Positions 50,001 to 59,600 of a stretch of 64,000 bases of DNA are shown piece by piece; within the stretch, counting starts at the first letter, position 1; each line of letters begins with the position of its first letter. Under the pieces are notes generated by a model. That model saw only the letters and a list, made by a program, of their open reading frames with translations, had not been told where the DNA came from and did no database searches. The stretch covers positions 1,736,001-1,800,000 of the forward strand of contig OZ014422.1 of assembly GCA_963965975.1 (NCBI GenBank), read 5' to 3'. The DNA comes from Xestospongia bergquistia (taxonomy: Eukaryota > Porifera > Demospongiae > Haplosclerida > Petrosiidae). The position numbers were made by a program, and so were the translations under genes.

Positions 50001-50647
50001 TGAGCTTGTACACACAGCAACAGTTGAGTGACTCGATAAGTATGTTGTAGACCAGGAGTTGACACATTTTGGAGAAGTTCAGGGCTAATTAATTGTGCCG
50101 AAAGTAACTCTCCAGCAAATTTGATAGGATCCTGTACTTTACTACTGATTTCAGCAAAATGATCATTAAAGATTTTGTACTCGTCAGTGCGGCGAGTACA
50201 TTGAGAATGGTGCCAATCCTACCATATGTAGATATAAATAAAATAATATCAAAGTCCTAGTAGAAAATGCCATACTTCACTGGTAACTAAATTTAAATAC
50301 TATACCCTACTGAGATCATAGAGTTCTAAAATTAAAGCCTTAGAATCAGTAGTAACTTGGACTGGAGTCACAATAAGAGCCTGACCATTTTCTTCACTGA
50401 CTACATACACCTTAATATTTTTAGGTTCAAAGACTTAGGATATATATGTACATTTAGTTCATTGAATAAAATTCACTATTGCTTGCAGTCATGGAGCAGT
50501 CACTATCGGACTGCAGTTTTCATCACTAAAGTCATGACGACAACTCATAGGTCAATCGTAATCTGTTATATAAATCTTACAACAACGCATTTATATGCTT
50601 TCTAGCTCTAATATTTCGCTCACCTCTTTCTTATTTTTGGCAGCCAT
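18556..50647 (-). CDS. RNF213-like ATPase with N-terminal Death-fold domains and C-terminal SAM, copy B
   Basis: Complete gene. ATG at 50645-50647; exons 50624-50647, 50306-50410, 49897-50218, 44877-45930, 44390-44466 and 41938-42083 join in phase, then many small exons follow to the TAA at 18556-18558. Order: short lead, CARD/Death-like domain, Death domain, companion region, helical arm, six-AAA core (AAA3 and AAA4 motifs intact), helical E3-shell-like region, SAM. I see no RING or RZ zinc pattern. RNF213 relatives are cytosolic ATPases; Death and SAM domains are homotypic assembly modules, so a signalling or scaffold role is inferred. A Gypsy element sits antisense in one intron (30165-34625). 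An in-frame TAG occurs at 37199-37201; it could lie inside a 45-bp intron or be inactivating. The roughly 4-kb intron between the first two death-fold exons rests on matching phase only. Confidence 0.8.
18830..24094 (-). CDS. Copy B: C-terminal helical region (RNF213 E3-shell/CTD-like)
   Basis: About twenty exons with short introns. Landmarks: QICNALASVVAVTL and LWYHIFSPDELLGTYITGFL (about 21900-22060), MWLHMSTNLGLTDEQLSLL (21510-21866), YPRLQAGGALLPSLIEFYQW (20880-21200), GHSIGAGACVNVRRENATP (20640-20800), and an acidic tail before SAM. These match the C-terminal part of the RNF213 family. No C-x2-C pairs spaced as in RING or RZ fingers are found in the exons I translated. Nearly identical to 53743-59020 in copy C. 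Confidence 0.72.
24094..25910 (-). CDS. Copy B: post-AAA6 exons (position of E3 module)
   Basis: Exons 24641-25910 and 24094-24594. The first begins after TATAG and encodes a 423-residue helical stretch (LFGFLPSSYPSEGV, FLIIANMQDVTLKMINHLRI, FPQGQQLFTRCYPALFLSGW). The second encodes DDHILSPVIKALRDENLWQK. In human RNF213 the RING lies after the comparable E3-back region. Here the sequence passes from one helical exon to the next without a zinc-finger pattern. Confidence 0.78.
27483..28880 (-). CDS. Copy B: AAA4 exon
   Basis: Same architecture as 2309-3703: NVFIIAACNPLRG, Walker A GEPGTSKT, Walker B VVFMDEAG. Acceptor TATATAG at the upstream end and donor GTAACT at 27477-27482. The first third shares some substitutions with neither A nor C, while the last third is nearly identical to C and different from A. 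Confidence 0.88.
28933..29013 (-). CDS. Copy B: AAA3 Walker B exon
   Basis: Short exon equivalent to 3757-3837 and 63843-63923. It encodes VYLDQIDTSSCMGLFKEI. The Glu of the usual D-E pair appears as Gln, because the codon reads CAG where A and C read GAG. The substitution at the catalytic glutamate position could weaken AAA3 hydrolysis in copy B. Confidence 0.7.
29622..29989 (-). CDS. Copy B: AAA3 Walker A exon
   Basis: P-loop VIIEGETGVGKTELLKML is identical to copy A. Acceptor TTATAG and donor GTATAA. The next exon upstream (about 30040-30164) carries EQHGGGGSIDL and follows the Gypsy-bearing intron. Confidence 0.86.
30192..30398 (+). repeat. 5' LTR of Gypsy element
   Basis: 207 bp, TGTCATATCC at the start and TTATTTCA at the end. 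By eye it differs from the 3' LTR by four substitutions and one T-run indel, about 98% identity. Confidence 0.93.
30444..31200 (+). pseudogene. Gypsy gag-like region, broken
   Basis: Starts at an ATG at 30444. An in-frame TGA interrupts it at 30825-30827, and a frameshift lies between about 30980 and 31040. The 3' part, in the new frame, carries two CCHC zinc knuckles, CYRCGGNHYATKC and CRSCGKKGHLARVC (about 31060-31155), typical of nucleocapsid. A frameshift before the knuckles, rather than after them, points to damage and not to programmed recoding. Confidence 0.8.
31300..34368 (+). pseudogene. Gypsy pol (protease, RT, RNase H, integrase), broken
   Basis: Protease with the DTGA active site at about 31384-31395. 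Reverse transcriptase from about 31740, with catalytic YIDD near 32207-32218. RNase H from about 32640 (LACDASPYG). Integrase from about 33250: a zinc-binding region, D and D in HIDHAGPF and VSDNGSAF, and E in NGLVERAVQ. A GPY/F-like module (GPVSYQV) is near 34100. Breaks: one-base frameshifts at about 32010 and 32805, and a TAG near 32073. In the integrase zinc domain the second His is Asn (LHETNPG). The last frame is open from 32800 to 34368. Confidence 0.85.
34380..34587 (+). repeat. 3' LTR of Gypsy element
   Basis: 208 bp, matching 30192-30398. It follows a purine tract that would prime plus-strand synthesis. Confidence 0.93.
34600..37270 (-). CDS. Copy B: AAA1-AAA2 exons
   Basis: Counterpart of 4990-7440 in copy A, including the P-loop split by intron 35740-36613 (VYGLQ then GDGKTHYI). 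Two oddities: a 45-bp exon-like duplicate at 35016-35060 next to the normal exon start at 34970, and an in-frame TAG at 37199-37201 in the exon equivalent to the copy A segment GSFLDKLFQLELP. Confidence 0.72.
35740..36613 (-). other. Intron splitting the AAA2 P-loop (copy B)
   Basis: 874 bp AT-rich intron in the same place as 6069-6797 in copy A, but largely diverged in sequence. No gene seen. Confidence 0.55.
38116..39211 (-). CDS. Copy B: long helical arm-like exon
   Basis: Acceptor TATAG and donor GTAAAA at the same positions as copy A 8287-9406. The final 110 residues (RFEQLLALVTQRLQHEEY onward) differ from A by only a few residues; the first part is substantially diverged. Confidence 0.8.
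39240..42083 (-). CDS. Copy B: N-terminal helical exons
   Basis: Small exons from 41938-42083 (VVCVHVDDEKFCKNPLLMYL) down to 39277-39756. They are homologous in order to 9440-12270 of copy A but only moderately similar. The 42083 boundary (ATTTTAG) takes a phase-1 codon from the linker exon 44390-44466. Confidence 0.7.
42135..42180. repeat. TA microsatellite
   Basis: Uninterrupted (TA)n with CATA edges. Confidence 0.85.
43330..43990 (+). mobile_element. Degenerate non-LTR retrotransposon (LINE, CR1-like) fragment
   Basis: 43440-43600 encodes a PHD-like zinc pattern (CVCDSTEESSHMVACDNC), interrupted by a TAG before a Ser-His pair. 43730-43800 reads SDMPHGSILSPIVFALYIND, the RT motif usually written SGVPQGS..GPLLF..YIND. 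43910-43975 gives LKINKSNTKVMI, the later RT motif. All are on the plus strand in different frames, so the element is dead and shortened. A PHD finger upstream of the enzyme region is known from CR1-like LINEs. The (CA)n tract after it may be its tail. Confidence 0.62.
44034..44068. repeat. CA microsatellite
   Basis: (CA)n of about 17 units just downstream of the LINE fragment. Confidence 0.85.
44390..44466 (-). CDS. Copy B: linker exon after the Death-domain exon
   Basis: 77-bp exon bounded by CTATATAG and GTAAGT. It encodes PSDGGCKPSVDNVGQSRKEQ. It takes phase 2 from 44877 and gives phase 1 to 42083. DNVGQ is reminiscent of DSVGQ in the N-terminal repeat region of copy A. Confidence 0.65.
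44519..44603. repeat. Overlapping AT-rich palindromes
   Basis: Arms 44553-44577 and 44579-44603 are perfect 25-bp inverted repeats around one base. The left arm also pairs with an earlier 16-bp inverted copy (44519-44534 against 44552-44567). Alternative hairpins are therefore possible in this intron. Confidence 0.88.
44877..45930 (-). CDS. Copy B: Death domain plus companion region exon
   Basis: Exon of 1054 bp, acceptor with a T10 tract then ACTTAG, donor GTGAGT at 44871-44876. Near its start it encodes a textbook Death domain: FFIEVAMKICNYKNVGHHLK, VPDWRLKSISKKRTDSEQK and VLWAWKRNLGSEATYFVLV, with the conserved W and the DSEQK..LW.W motif. A region of about 200 residues follows (WNKLSDSDKEKVINNL, SSWFNYQLFLAIVERKGN, KQYQEMTLLPYLERCIFEIP) that I cannot name with confidence. 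If the gene began here, the first ATG would be at 45905-45907. I prefer joining to the upstream exon because phase 1 (G|AA) fits exactly. Confidence 0.83.
45931..49896 (-). other. 4-kb intron of copy B with repeat debris
   Basis: Holds a (GT)n tract at about 46237-46260, a tRNA-derived SINE-like sequence at about 46300-46405 on the minus strand, and otherwise AT-rich sequence. Short open frames at 48204-48661 (plus) show no family resemblance and are not called. Confidence 0.5.
46300..46405 (-). mobile_element. tRNA-derived SINE-like head
   Basis: On the minus strand it reads TAGCCTCAGTGGTTA (close to a pol III A box), then about 30 bases with CTGACCTGCAAACC, then a weak B box (GGTGTTTAAATC). 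Spacing resembles a tRNA-derived SINE head. No body or tail was delimited. Confidence 0.4.
49897..50218 (-). CDS. Copy B: CARD/Death-like domain exon
   Basis: 322-bp exon encoding an amphipathic six-helix-type sequence: YKIFNDHFAEISSKV, FAGELLSAQLISPELLQNV, YRVTQLLLCVQAQIEW and LYVFIEVLEKDPALSGICGQ. Hydrophobic spacing and length (about 90 residues) suggest a CARD or Death-fold member. It lies directly upstream of the Death domain in phase. Which Death-fold subfamily it belongs to needs profile comparison. Confidence 0.6.
50306..50647 (-). CDS. Copy B: first two coding exons and start codon
   Basis: Exon 50624-50647 gives MAAKNKKE from the ATG at 50645-50647, with donor GTGAGC. Exon 50306-50410 gives 35 residues starting VYVVSEENGQALIVTPVQV. 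Both end in phase 0 and join 49897-50218 cleanly. The basic start and beta-like second exon have no recognised motif. Confidence 0.62.
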
Positions 50648-51044
50648 TTGCTAAAGGGTCACATGCTTACTTATGACGTCATTTGTACCCTAAAGATGAA
50701 GTATGTGGCCATGTGTTTATACACGAATCTATATATTGTTGAAGAGTATATGGAATTTAAAAGAGCAGGGATAATAACATATTCAGTATCAAATACATAT
50801 ATAAATTATGCAATAAAAATTATTTAGCTAGAGAACATTTAATTTGCTTGATTTCTAAATCTTTCAAATTCCTTGTACTTGCATGGATACAACAATACCG
50901 AAAACATGATTTTGGCTAAGAGATGTAGATATTGTTTCTTGTCTGTATAACAATCAATAGCTAGTTATGGGTATGGAAAGTTATAATTATTTTGACAACT
51001 GGCCCATTTCATCAGTGTAAGCACTAAGCTTATATCATGTAGCA
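50648..51044. other. Upstream region of copy B
   Basis: About 400 bp AT-rich, expected to contain the promoter of copy B. No motif assigned. Confidence 0.35.
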
Positions 51045-51345
51045 CACATTATTTTAAAAGCCATTTTCTTCTGTAGCCACAACTTGAGTTTTGTCCTAAT
51101 CTCAAGCTATATACAGTATATAACTTGGATTGTAAAAATAAATCAAATTAAGAATGTCACTAGTTGCCATTTATTTGCATTATCACAGTTAACAAAATTA
51201 TTAATAATTATCATAGTTAACAAAATCATTATCAGCAAAATTAAGGGATGTTTAATAAGTATCACTCCGTCTAAATTATAGAACAAAGAAATACAAATAC
51301 ATTACTAGTTGCTCTGTTTGTTAATAGGTAAAAAATAGGTTTGAA
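51045..51345 (-). repeat. 3' flank cassette, copy 2 (diverged)
   Basis: Similar to 18160-18540 and 53080-53450 in the same orientation, including the CATAGTTAACAAA repeat and a SAM-exon-like remnant at 51060-51105. It stops abruptly near 51345, where the plus-strand gene tail begins, so this looks like an inversion or rearrangement junction. Confidence 0.7.
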
Positions 51346-51393
51346 AGTGCCTTATATTAATTGTGTCATATATATAAATGATATTGACTTATA

Positions 51394-52283
51394 GGGTCTA
51401 AACAACAATTAAAGGAACAGCTTGATGGTTTTAAGGAGATATTAAAAGATGCTGGAGAGAATATGAGAGTAAACATTGATGCATTATCTCAGGTAATATA
51501 AACCTAAAACATCCTATAACTAATTCCTTAATTTGATCTATAGATGTCTATAGTTGCACTGTTGAGAGAATATAGTTTGCTAGATGATGAAGATGAAAAA
51601 TTGTTGAATTCATTAATCCTTCTGTTTTAATTGAAAATTATGTCTCATCTCGAATTGTTTTAAGAAGGTGCAGATACAATCATTATTATTATTAGCACAA
51701 TAGATATACTTTATTTATACAGAATAACTACTCGACTTGAAAGGAAAATTAGTCCAAATACAAGACAATGGAGCTCATTTGTGGATGATCTATGGACATC
51801 AGAGGACAAACTACTTCACTTAGGTGAAAATATTATAGAGGATGTGCACAAAATTGAAGAAGGGAATTATGGATTAGAGAGAGAATATTCAGATGAAGAC
51901 AGTGATTTCGAGGATGAGATTGATGAAGTGGTACGACCAGGTTCAATGCGAACAACAACTATTACTGCCAATAATGTAACCTTGCCATCACAACCAGCTA
52001 TTTATACTTCAAGCATATAATTTTTTTACTAAATTAACAAATAGATCTAAATTGGCAGACTAAAGCAAAAGCACTCACTCCTGGTGACATAGTGGACTAC
52101 CTCAAAAGTATTAAGCTTGAGAGATATGCAGATACTTTTGAGAGTAATGATGTTGATGGAGAGCTTATGGTTCAAATAGTTAACAATAAAAGCATCTTGG
52201 AACAACTGGAAGTTAATAATGACTTCCATTGTACCAAAATAACTACCAAGTTCAAGTCATTTGTAGAGGAAAGAATGAAGTAG
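51394..52283 (+). pseudogene. Inverted RNF213-like gene tail with its own SAM domain
   Basis: Plus-strand exons are homologous to the last exons of copies B and C. 51396-51492 encodes LKEQLDGFKEILKDAGENM. 51543-51668 begins MSIVALLREYSLLDDEDEK and then loses frame near 51600, although the other frame continues the family pattern (LIENYVSSRIVLR). 51722-52020 encodes WSSFVDDLWTSEDKLLHL and an acidic linker. 52051-52283 encodes a SAM domain (LTPGDIVDYLKSIKLERYAD and NDVDGELMVQIV) ending in TAG. The usual GT donor before the SAM exon is replaced by GC. Everything upstream of this tail is missing. It is diverged from B and C and probably dead, though the SAM exon itself is open. Confidence 0.75.
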
Positions 52284-52689
52284 ACAGAAAGACTGATGTA
52301 ACTCAATTTTTATATATTTTTATATACTTTGCTTGTGTAAGTTAGTAGTAATTATTTGATTAAAGAATTGTTATAATTATTTAATTGAATCTGTAGCAAT
52401 AAGTGATATCTTACCAATATGCTGTATATATATTTATTATCCTTTATATTTTCCTGCTTAATTGTCAATGTTAAATATTTTGTTATATATAGTTTATTGT
52501 AAATTTAACACATGTTGAGTTCAGTCTTCATAATGGGAGGTGTACATCCAACTTTGATCACCAGCTGTATATTTCATATTTATAAAGCATTCCTCATTAT
52601 ATATAACATATACTCACTGCTCTCTTGTCTTGACCACTACCTAGCTAGATAACATCTCAGCATTCTTTAAATTCAATTAACATATTGGA
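52284..52689. other. AT-rich spacer
   Basis: About 400 bp, very AT-rich, after the plus-strand SAM exon. No feature seen. Confidence 0.4.
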
Positions 52690-53110
52690 TTTGTACATAA
52701 AGAATATAAAGTCCCTTTGTTCTTCTTTCTCATCACTGTTTCTCCAAGTAAATAATGGTGTTTTCTTGTAATGAGACTAGAGGTGAAGTATTTTCTCTTC
52801 TAACATTAGCACAAGCTCCAGAACCAATAGAATGACCTACAGTTTCTAAATAATGATTGTAGCTGAAATAGAGAAAATAAACTGCTTTGTTATACAATAT
52901 AACCATACACCTATCAGTAACTCTCTCATGTAGTTTTTGTAGTCGTTTTCAAGTTCTTTGAATACTTTTAGTAGCTAAATCTGCAGCATCATAGATAGCC
53001 ATTTCATTAGTTTGTTTCTTAGTAATAACATGAGAAATATCAGTATGCACCATTGACAGCACAAATTATTTTTAAAGCCATTTTCCACCACTGGAATTTA
53101 ATTTTGTCCT
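52690..53110 (-). pseudogene. Relic of two RNF213-like exons downstream of copy C
   Basis: 52690-52862 matches 55572-55740 of copy C (antisense of VNVRRENTTPRITRK and its surroundings), and 52916-53070 matches 55796-55945, with small deletions that break both frames. Around 53085-53115 a piece like the SAM exon end follows. A shorter copy is at 18062-18220. Confidence 0.75.
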
Positions 53111-53468
53111 AAGCCCAAGCTAACTGGCAAGCACATGACATTTACCTCAACATTTTTAGAAAATTAATGGCTAATAAGGCATATTTATAAATGAAGAGGT
53201 TTCTAATTCACAGGATTTCTAACCATTTCTGTTGTATTAGAGTGTAAAAATAAATTAAACTAAGAATGTCACTAGTTGCCATTTTATTTGTATTATTATA
53301 GTTAACAAATTATTAATAATTATCATAGTTAACAAAATCATTATCAGCAAAATTAGGGGATTTTAATAAGTATCACTCCATTTAAATTAGAGAACAAAGA
53401 ATACAAATACATTACTAGTTGGTCTATTTGTTAATAGGTAAATAATAGCACACACTAATTTGGTTGAG
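53080..53468. repeat. 3' flank cassette, copy 3
   Basis: Nearly identical to 18170-18555, extending the B/C duplication past the stop codon. Confidence 0.78.
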
Positions 53469-53698
53469 CTAGTTTTTTTCCCGTAGCCACTGCTTGAATT
53501 TTGTCTTAATTTTGACTCTATCCTTCATTGTATCCACTCCAAGTGCTATTTTCAGTGTCTCATCATCAATGTCAAACATCATATCACCATCCACATCAAT
53601 TTCTTTGAAATTTTCAATGTAATCATCAAATTTCAAATAATGTAGATAATCTGCAATGTCTTCTGATGTAAGTTTTTTAGCCACTTTACTCAAATCAT
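53469..53698 (-). CDS. Copy C: C-terminal SAM domain exon
   Basis: Open to the stop, encodes LTSEDIADYLHYLKFDDYIE, EIDVDGDMMFDIDDETLK and GVDTMKDRVKIKTKFKQWLR. Differences from copy B cluster in the middle helices, while the flanks are nearly identical. Confidence 0.87.
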
Positions 53699-56600
53699 CT
53701 GCATGCAAAGGAAGACAAATTCCTAAGACACAATGTCTTTAACTAACCTTCATTATAAGTTACTTCATCTTGTACTAGAAGTTGTTGTTGTGATGAACTT
53801 GTATTAACAGGTTGTTTCTCTTCTATGATCTCTTCATTGGATTCATCATCTACTGGTGCCTCATGATCTGCTACTTGGAATCCATAAAGACCTGTAGTTG
53901 GATCAAAGATGTCTTCTAGAGGCTGGGGAGCAGAAACATCTCGTAGATGTTGGAGTTTATGTTCAGACCACAAATCATGAACATATTCAAACCACTTTGA
54001 CTCCTCCCCTTCTCCTTGCGATTTATCTTCTTCTAATTTATTCATTAACCTAAATTTACTTACAATTGATTTGGTGAACAATTAGATTACTAACTTCCTT
54101 AAACATATTCTCAATTCCATATAATTCTCCAGTAGTATCTGTCTTGGAAAATGTTCAATGATTTTGTCATCTTCTACACCAAGAATATTGAGATCACTTT
54201 TCAGATATTGAAATATGTTTCTCTAAGAGAAGATCAAATTTAATTCAATACAAGAAATCTAACCTCTTTGATTTTGTCAATACTGTTAACAAAATGTTGC
54301 TGACTGTCTACAAGAACTTCAACAATGACTTTAAGTCTATCAAGGAGCTCATTAGGATATGCTATAAAATGATGAGGATTATATACTATTAATATATATT
54401 AGTTAAAGTATATACCTTGATCATATGATTTATGCATTTCCACTATCTTTTGCTTATCTCTCTCTCTCAAAGGCTTTTTCATAGCTTTAGGTAAAGTGTA
54501 AAAGTCATATATTCCATCTTTGATCCATTCTATAACAAGTTCAAGAGTTGAGAATAAATTCTTCATTGGTATGGTACCAATACGTATTCGATGAGAATCT
54601 TGAAGTCTATAGATATATAAATACATTTACAACACTACATCAGAAAGTAATTTAAACATACTTTGTCATTCCAAGATCATCAAAAATTTTCAACGAATCA
54701 TCAGGGAGACCCTCCTTCTTGTCATACACAAGTTTTGGTAGTGCTTCTCTAACTGTATCATTTATAATATCTTCTTTGTGTACTTGTTTTTGATCCAATC
54801 TCTGAAATAATTAACAGTTAATAAATATATGTATTAAAAACATTACCTGTTTTACATGTTCAGTAATAGTTTTTAAACCTTGAGCTACTTCAATTAATTT
54901 CTCATAATCCATTGACAATACTTCATATTCTAGTGCTACTAAGAAATCATCTTCTTTAGATACTGGAACCTACAAATATAATCAATGATCTCTGTTAAAT
55001 TATTGATAAAATTACCTTAAAATTATCATCTATGTCATCAGCTATGTGCAATGTCAGCATTAACCTTGTATTAGAAATAATAACATCTTTGATATATTCA
55101 ATAAGCTCTTACTCTGTAGGATGTTCCAGTTTAATTGGCTTATTTTCTGTATCACTCTTACAGTGAAATACTTTTCTTAATTTCATTTGACAGTCAGCAA
55201 TCTTTAATTTTCCAGCAATATAAGTGACTACAATATCTTCTTGTATCTTGTCTAAATCATAACCTTGTTTATTTTGGTGCTTACAGACCAGTTGTAACAG
55301 AGATCTAGTATGTGTACAGTTATAAGCTATAAGGATCTCAATTAAGTTAACCTGCTGTGTTCAGATACAATAGATGAATATTCATTAATTGCTGCTGGAT
55401 GTAGATCTGGTAAGGATGTATCACAAATATACTTTTGAAGAGCTGGATAATTTTCAGCTAAAAATCTCATCTCATCTAAGAACTGATTATGAAAGCTGAC
55501 CTGTTACAGAATAAATAATCATGTCAATTGCAAATCAAGACCCTACTTACAATATCTTCAATAACTAAGAATATAAAGTCTCTTTGTTCTTCTTTCTCAT
55601 CACTAGTCTCTCCAGGTAGAAAACGAAATAAAGGTGTTTTTCTTGTAATACGAGGTGTAGTATTCTCTCTTCTAACATTAACACAAGCTCCAGCACCAAT
55701 AGAATGACCTATACTTTCCAAATAATGATTGTAGCTCTCTGTGAAATAGAGGAAATAAATTTCTTTGCTATATTATATAACAATACACTTACCAGTAACT
55801 CTCTCAAATAGTTTTGTGTAGTGTTTTTCAAGTTCTTTTGAATATTTTCCAGCAGCTAAATCTACAGCATCATAGATAGTCATTTCAATGGCTTGTTTCT
55901 TAGTAATAACATAAGAGAGATCAGTATGTATCCATTGATAGAACTCAATAAGAGAGGGAAGAAGAGCACCTCCAGCTTGAAGACGAGGGTAACGATTAAT
56001 AAACCTAACAAGCAGTTCATGTGGCCCTCTCTTTTGCTTGGATAAACAATGTTCTTGGACATAATGTGAGAAATCTTGCAATGTTGGAGGAAAAGGATAG
56101 ACACTCTTTAAATCCCTGCATGTGGAAAACAATTTAAATCAAAACATAAAAACAATCATTATAATTATACCTTAAATCCTTTAATAATTGATTAGTTTGT
56201 AATACTTGAGAATACTGGTCAATCTACAATACAATGTGAACTAAAATTATATTATCTAATATTATTAACCTTAGTTCTGACTTCATCTAATGAAGGAACA
56301 AACACTTCTTTATGCCACATTTCTTCATAATCATCTCTTTCTTTTGAAGTGTTTAACAAACCACTCTTTGGATTTTCACAGCATATCTTCAAAAATGAAT
56401 GTAATGATTACAACTCTGTTAATATTAACATAATACCTGTATCATTCTTTGCATAGACCGTACTATTAGTAGTGATAGTTGTTCATCAGTTAGTCCAAGA
56501 TTAGTACTCATATGTAACCACATTACATTCATTTGTGATTTACAATAGTGACGAACAGCTTGATAGTCAGAAATAACAGTTCCTTTTATAATTGATCCTC

Positions 56601-59600
56601 TTTGAGTCAGTAAACTGACACAAAATGCTCCAAAATTACACCAGAGAAGTAAATAGAGAGAATGTAAATTTAAAATTCCTTTTTCAGCTTGCTGTAAATA
56701 TTCTGGTCTGCCATATTCTCCTTGTTCATTTAAAACAACACCACAGTCATAAAGTCTTCCTTCTTTGATCTCTGAATCCAACTAATTTATTCATGAGAAA
56801 GATGTATGACAAATATAGATAACACATACCAAGAATCCAGTGATATAAGTTCCTAGAAGTTCATCAGGAGAGAAAATATGATACCACAAATGTGTGGTTC
56901 GTTCAGGACAAGCTAAAGTCACAGCTACCACACTAGCTAATGCATTACAAATTTGTCTGTCATGAGTGTCTAATATGGAGTAATGCAAAAAAATAATAAA
57001 AGGAGACACTTATTACCTGGTTTGTCAGGAAAAAAGAGTTTATAAATTGGATCTACTCTTCCACCTTGACGTTGTTGTACTGGTCTGACCTGCAAACTCT
57101 CTGTAACATTAAATAGAGGAGCATTAAGATCTGAAGGTGTGTCCAACTCAGGATGTTTCTGAACTAGATCTTTGTTCAAGAAACAGATGATTAGTTTGAT
57201 AACTTGGTCAGAAAAATATTCCTCAAGTTGCTCATTAATAGCTTTTCTAAGAGACTCTGATTTTACCTACACACATACAATCTTAACATTAATTTGATAC
57301 CAACAGCATCAAACTCACATTCTTCTGATAATATTCATAATAAGTACATAACCAAATACACATAAGAACTGCATTTATCTTTGTTATCTGGAATACTCCT
57401 GTTGAGAAGTCCACTTCTAGAACCTCTTCTTTACTATTATAATAGTTAATAGTGTAACTACACATACATACACTCAATAATACTAACCAAGCATCAGATA
57501 ATGTTTTCAACTCCACTGGTTTACATTCTTTTCTATGTATTTTTTTCATTAACTCACAAATTTCTAAATAAAGTTTTTGTAATGCACTGTCATCTTTCAA
57601 AAGACTTGGGAGAGAGAACTGTAAATTGTTATGATCTTGACATTCCTAATAATGTGTTCATTAATAGTTCATTGGTTTATTACTTACTCTTAGTTGATTA
57701 CTGTATTTGTTTAAACAAACTATTTTATCTGGAGGTCGCTCTGTCATTATTCTGATCAGTTTTTCAGTGCTTTTTAACTTTTTCCACAAATGCATAGTAA
57801 GGATTAGTCCTCTCTTATTTTCAAAACCCTCTTTTTGTAAGAGAGCATCAATTTTTAAAGGAAGTCGACCTAATATCATCTACACCAATGATAATAAAAA
57901 ACAGTTACTAAAATCATTATTATACTTCTTGTGAACCAGCTGTCTCAGATAAATTTACTGCCACAAGATACAAGCATCTTTGCATGAATGCCTCTCTTTC
58001 TAAAATCAACAATTTCTTTTTTGTGCCATTAGTAGAGCTCTCCACCTATTGATGTATGCAGGAATACTATTAACAATTTGAAATAATATATTATTTACCT
58101 TTTCAAAGAGAGTCTCTAGTTTTGTAATGGCAACAAGTAGATTCATGTCATTTGTAGTATTGCAGATATGTTCATAAGCTGCCAGTAAGTATATCTTGGC
58201 TAATACACACTGTATAACAAAGATCATTACAGTCTTAATTTATAACAGATATTTATACCATTTCAGTACTGGACATTGATAAATCTGTTATAAATACCTG
58301 AGCACATTCTACAGGATCAACTGTTGATATCATCTCTCCTATTGCCATGCGTAACTGAAGAAATTAATAAATCAAAAAATAATTCCCTCAGTAAATAATA
58401 ATGGTTACATTTGATTGGAATAAGTTAAGTACATCATCTGAATCTTTCTGGTCTGTGTTAAGCTGGTCATCTTTTGCTAATATATGAAGCAGGTAATATT
58501 TATATTGAGCAGGTGATATGTAGTGCATTAGTGAAACTGAATCAGGACTACTGGGAAAAGCTGCTCGAAGAAACCACTGGCATGATGATAGTGCACTTGG
58601 TAGACTGACTGTGTGAAATATAAAACTCAGAAGTTTATCAACTACAGAGTATATGAAAGGTTTGTTTTGATTTTCAAGGGCAGAAATACATTTTGAAAAA
58701 GAACTCTCTATGTTCACATCAGATATCTATAGGTAGAAGTCATTAATATTGATTGATGTAAAATTATAACATCATTTGTATACCTTGGCAATATGTCTCT
58801 TGTAAATATCAGCAGCAAATTTCACACTGTCTGTTGTCAGGCCCTCACTTGAAGTGATTAATATGTACATCAAATGAGTCTTAAAAAAATTCAATGTTAG
58901 GTGACCATCTTCAACATCATGAAGAGAATTATAAAGTGATGTTATTTGAACCTATAAATATCAAATAAGTACACAATATTTAAATATATCAATAATAATA
59001 CTTACAATATCTCGATATGCTAAATACCATTGTCTTAAATCTTCTGTTTTCTCATCACTCCATTGAAATACAATGTTATTCAGTGAATCAAAGCTTCTTT
59101 GGATAACAAAACTACCTAAATCTTTCTTTGTTGGACTGAGAAGACTCTCAGCAGCTCCAGAAAGTGTACTTTGTGGCTGATTACGTAGAAAAGGTTCTAA
59201 TCTCTGCATTTGGTTAATAGTTTGAGTTAAGTCCATTTTGTGAACTTCAGAGCGAACATGGACCCAGACCAAACAAGACATGGGGTCTTTTGATTTCACA
59301 TGATGATTGAAATCAAAGTAAGCTTCAATAACAGGACTTAAAATGATCTTGAAAGTAGCTTCAGGTAAAGATTGTGTTATGGCAGTAGTCTGACTATCAG
59401 ACATACACTTGTGTTTTATGAAGTCTACCAAATATTTCTGCCAAAGATTTTCATCTCTTAATGCTTTTATAACTGGAGACAAGATATGGTCATCCCCTGT
59501 GGTTTCCTGCATAAATAAAAATATATATGCATAGAGGTTCAATAGTACTCACATCAATTACTTGGTGTAGTTTTTCTTTCATCAATTCAAACAGCATGTT

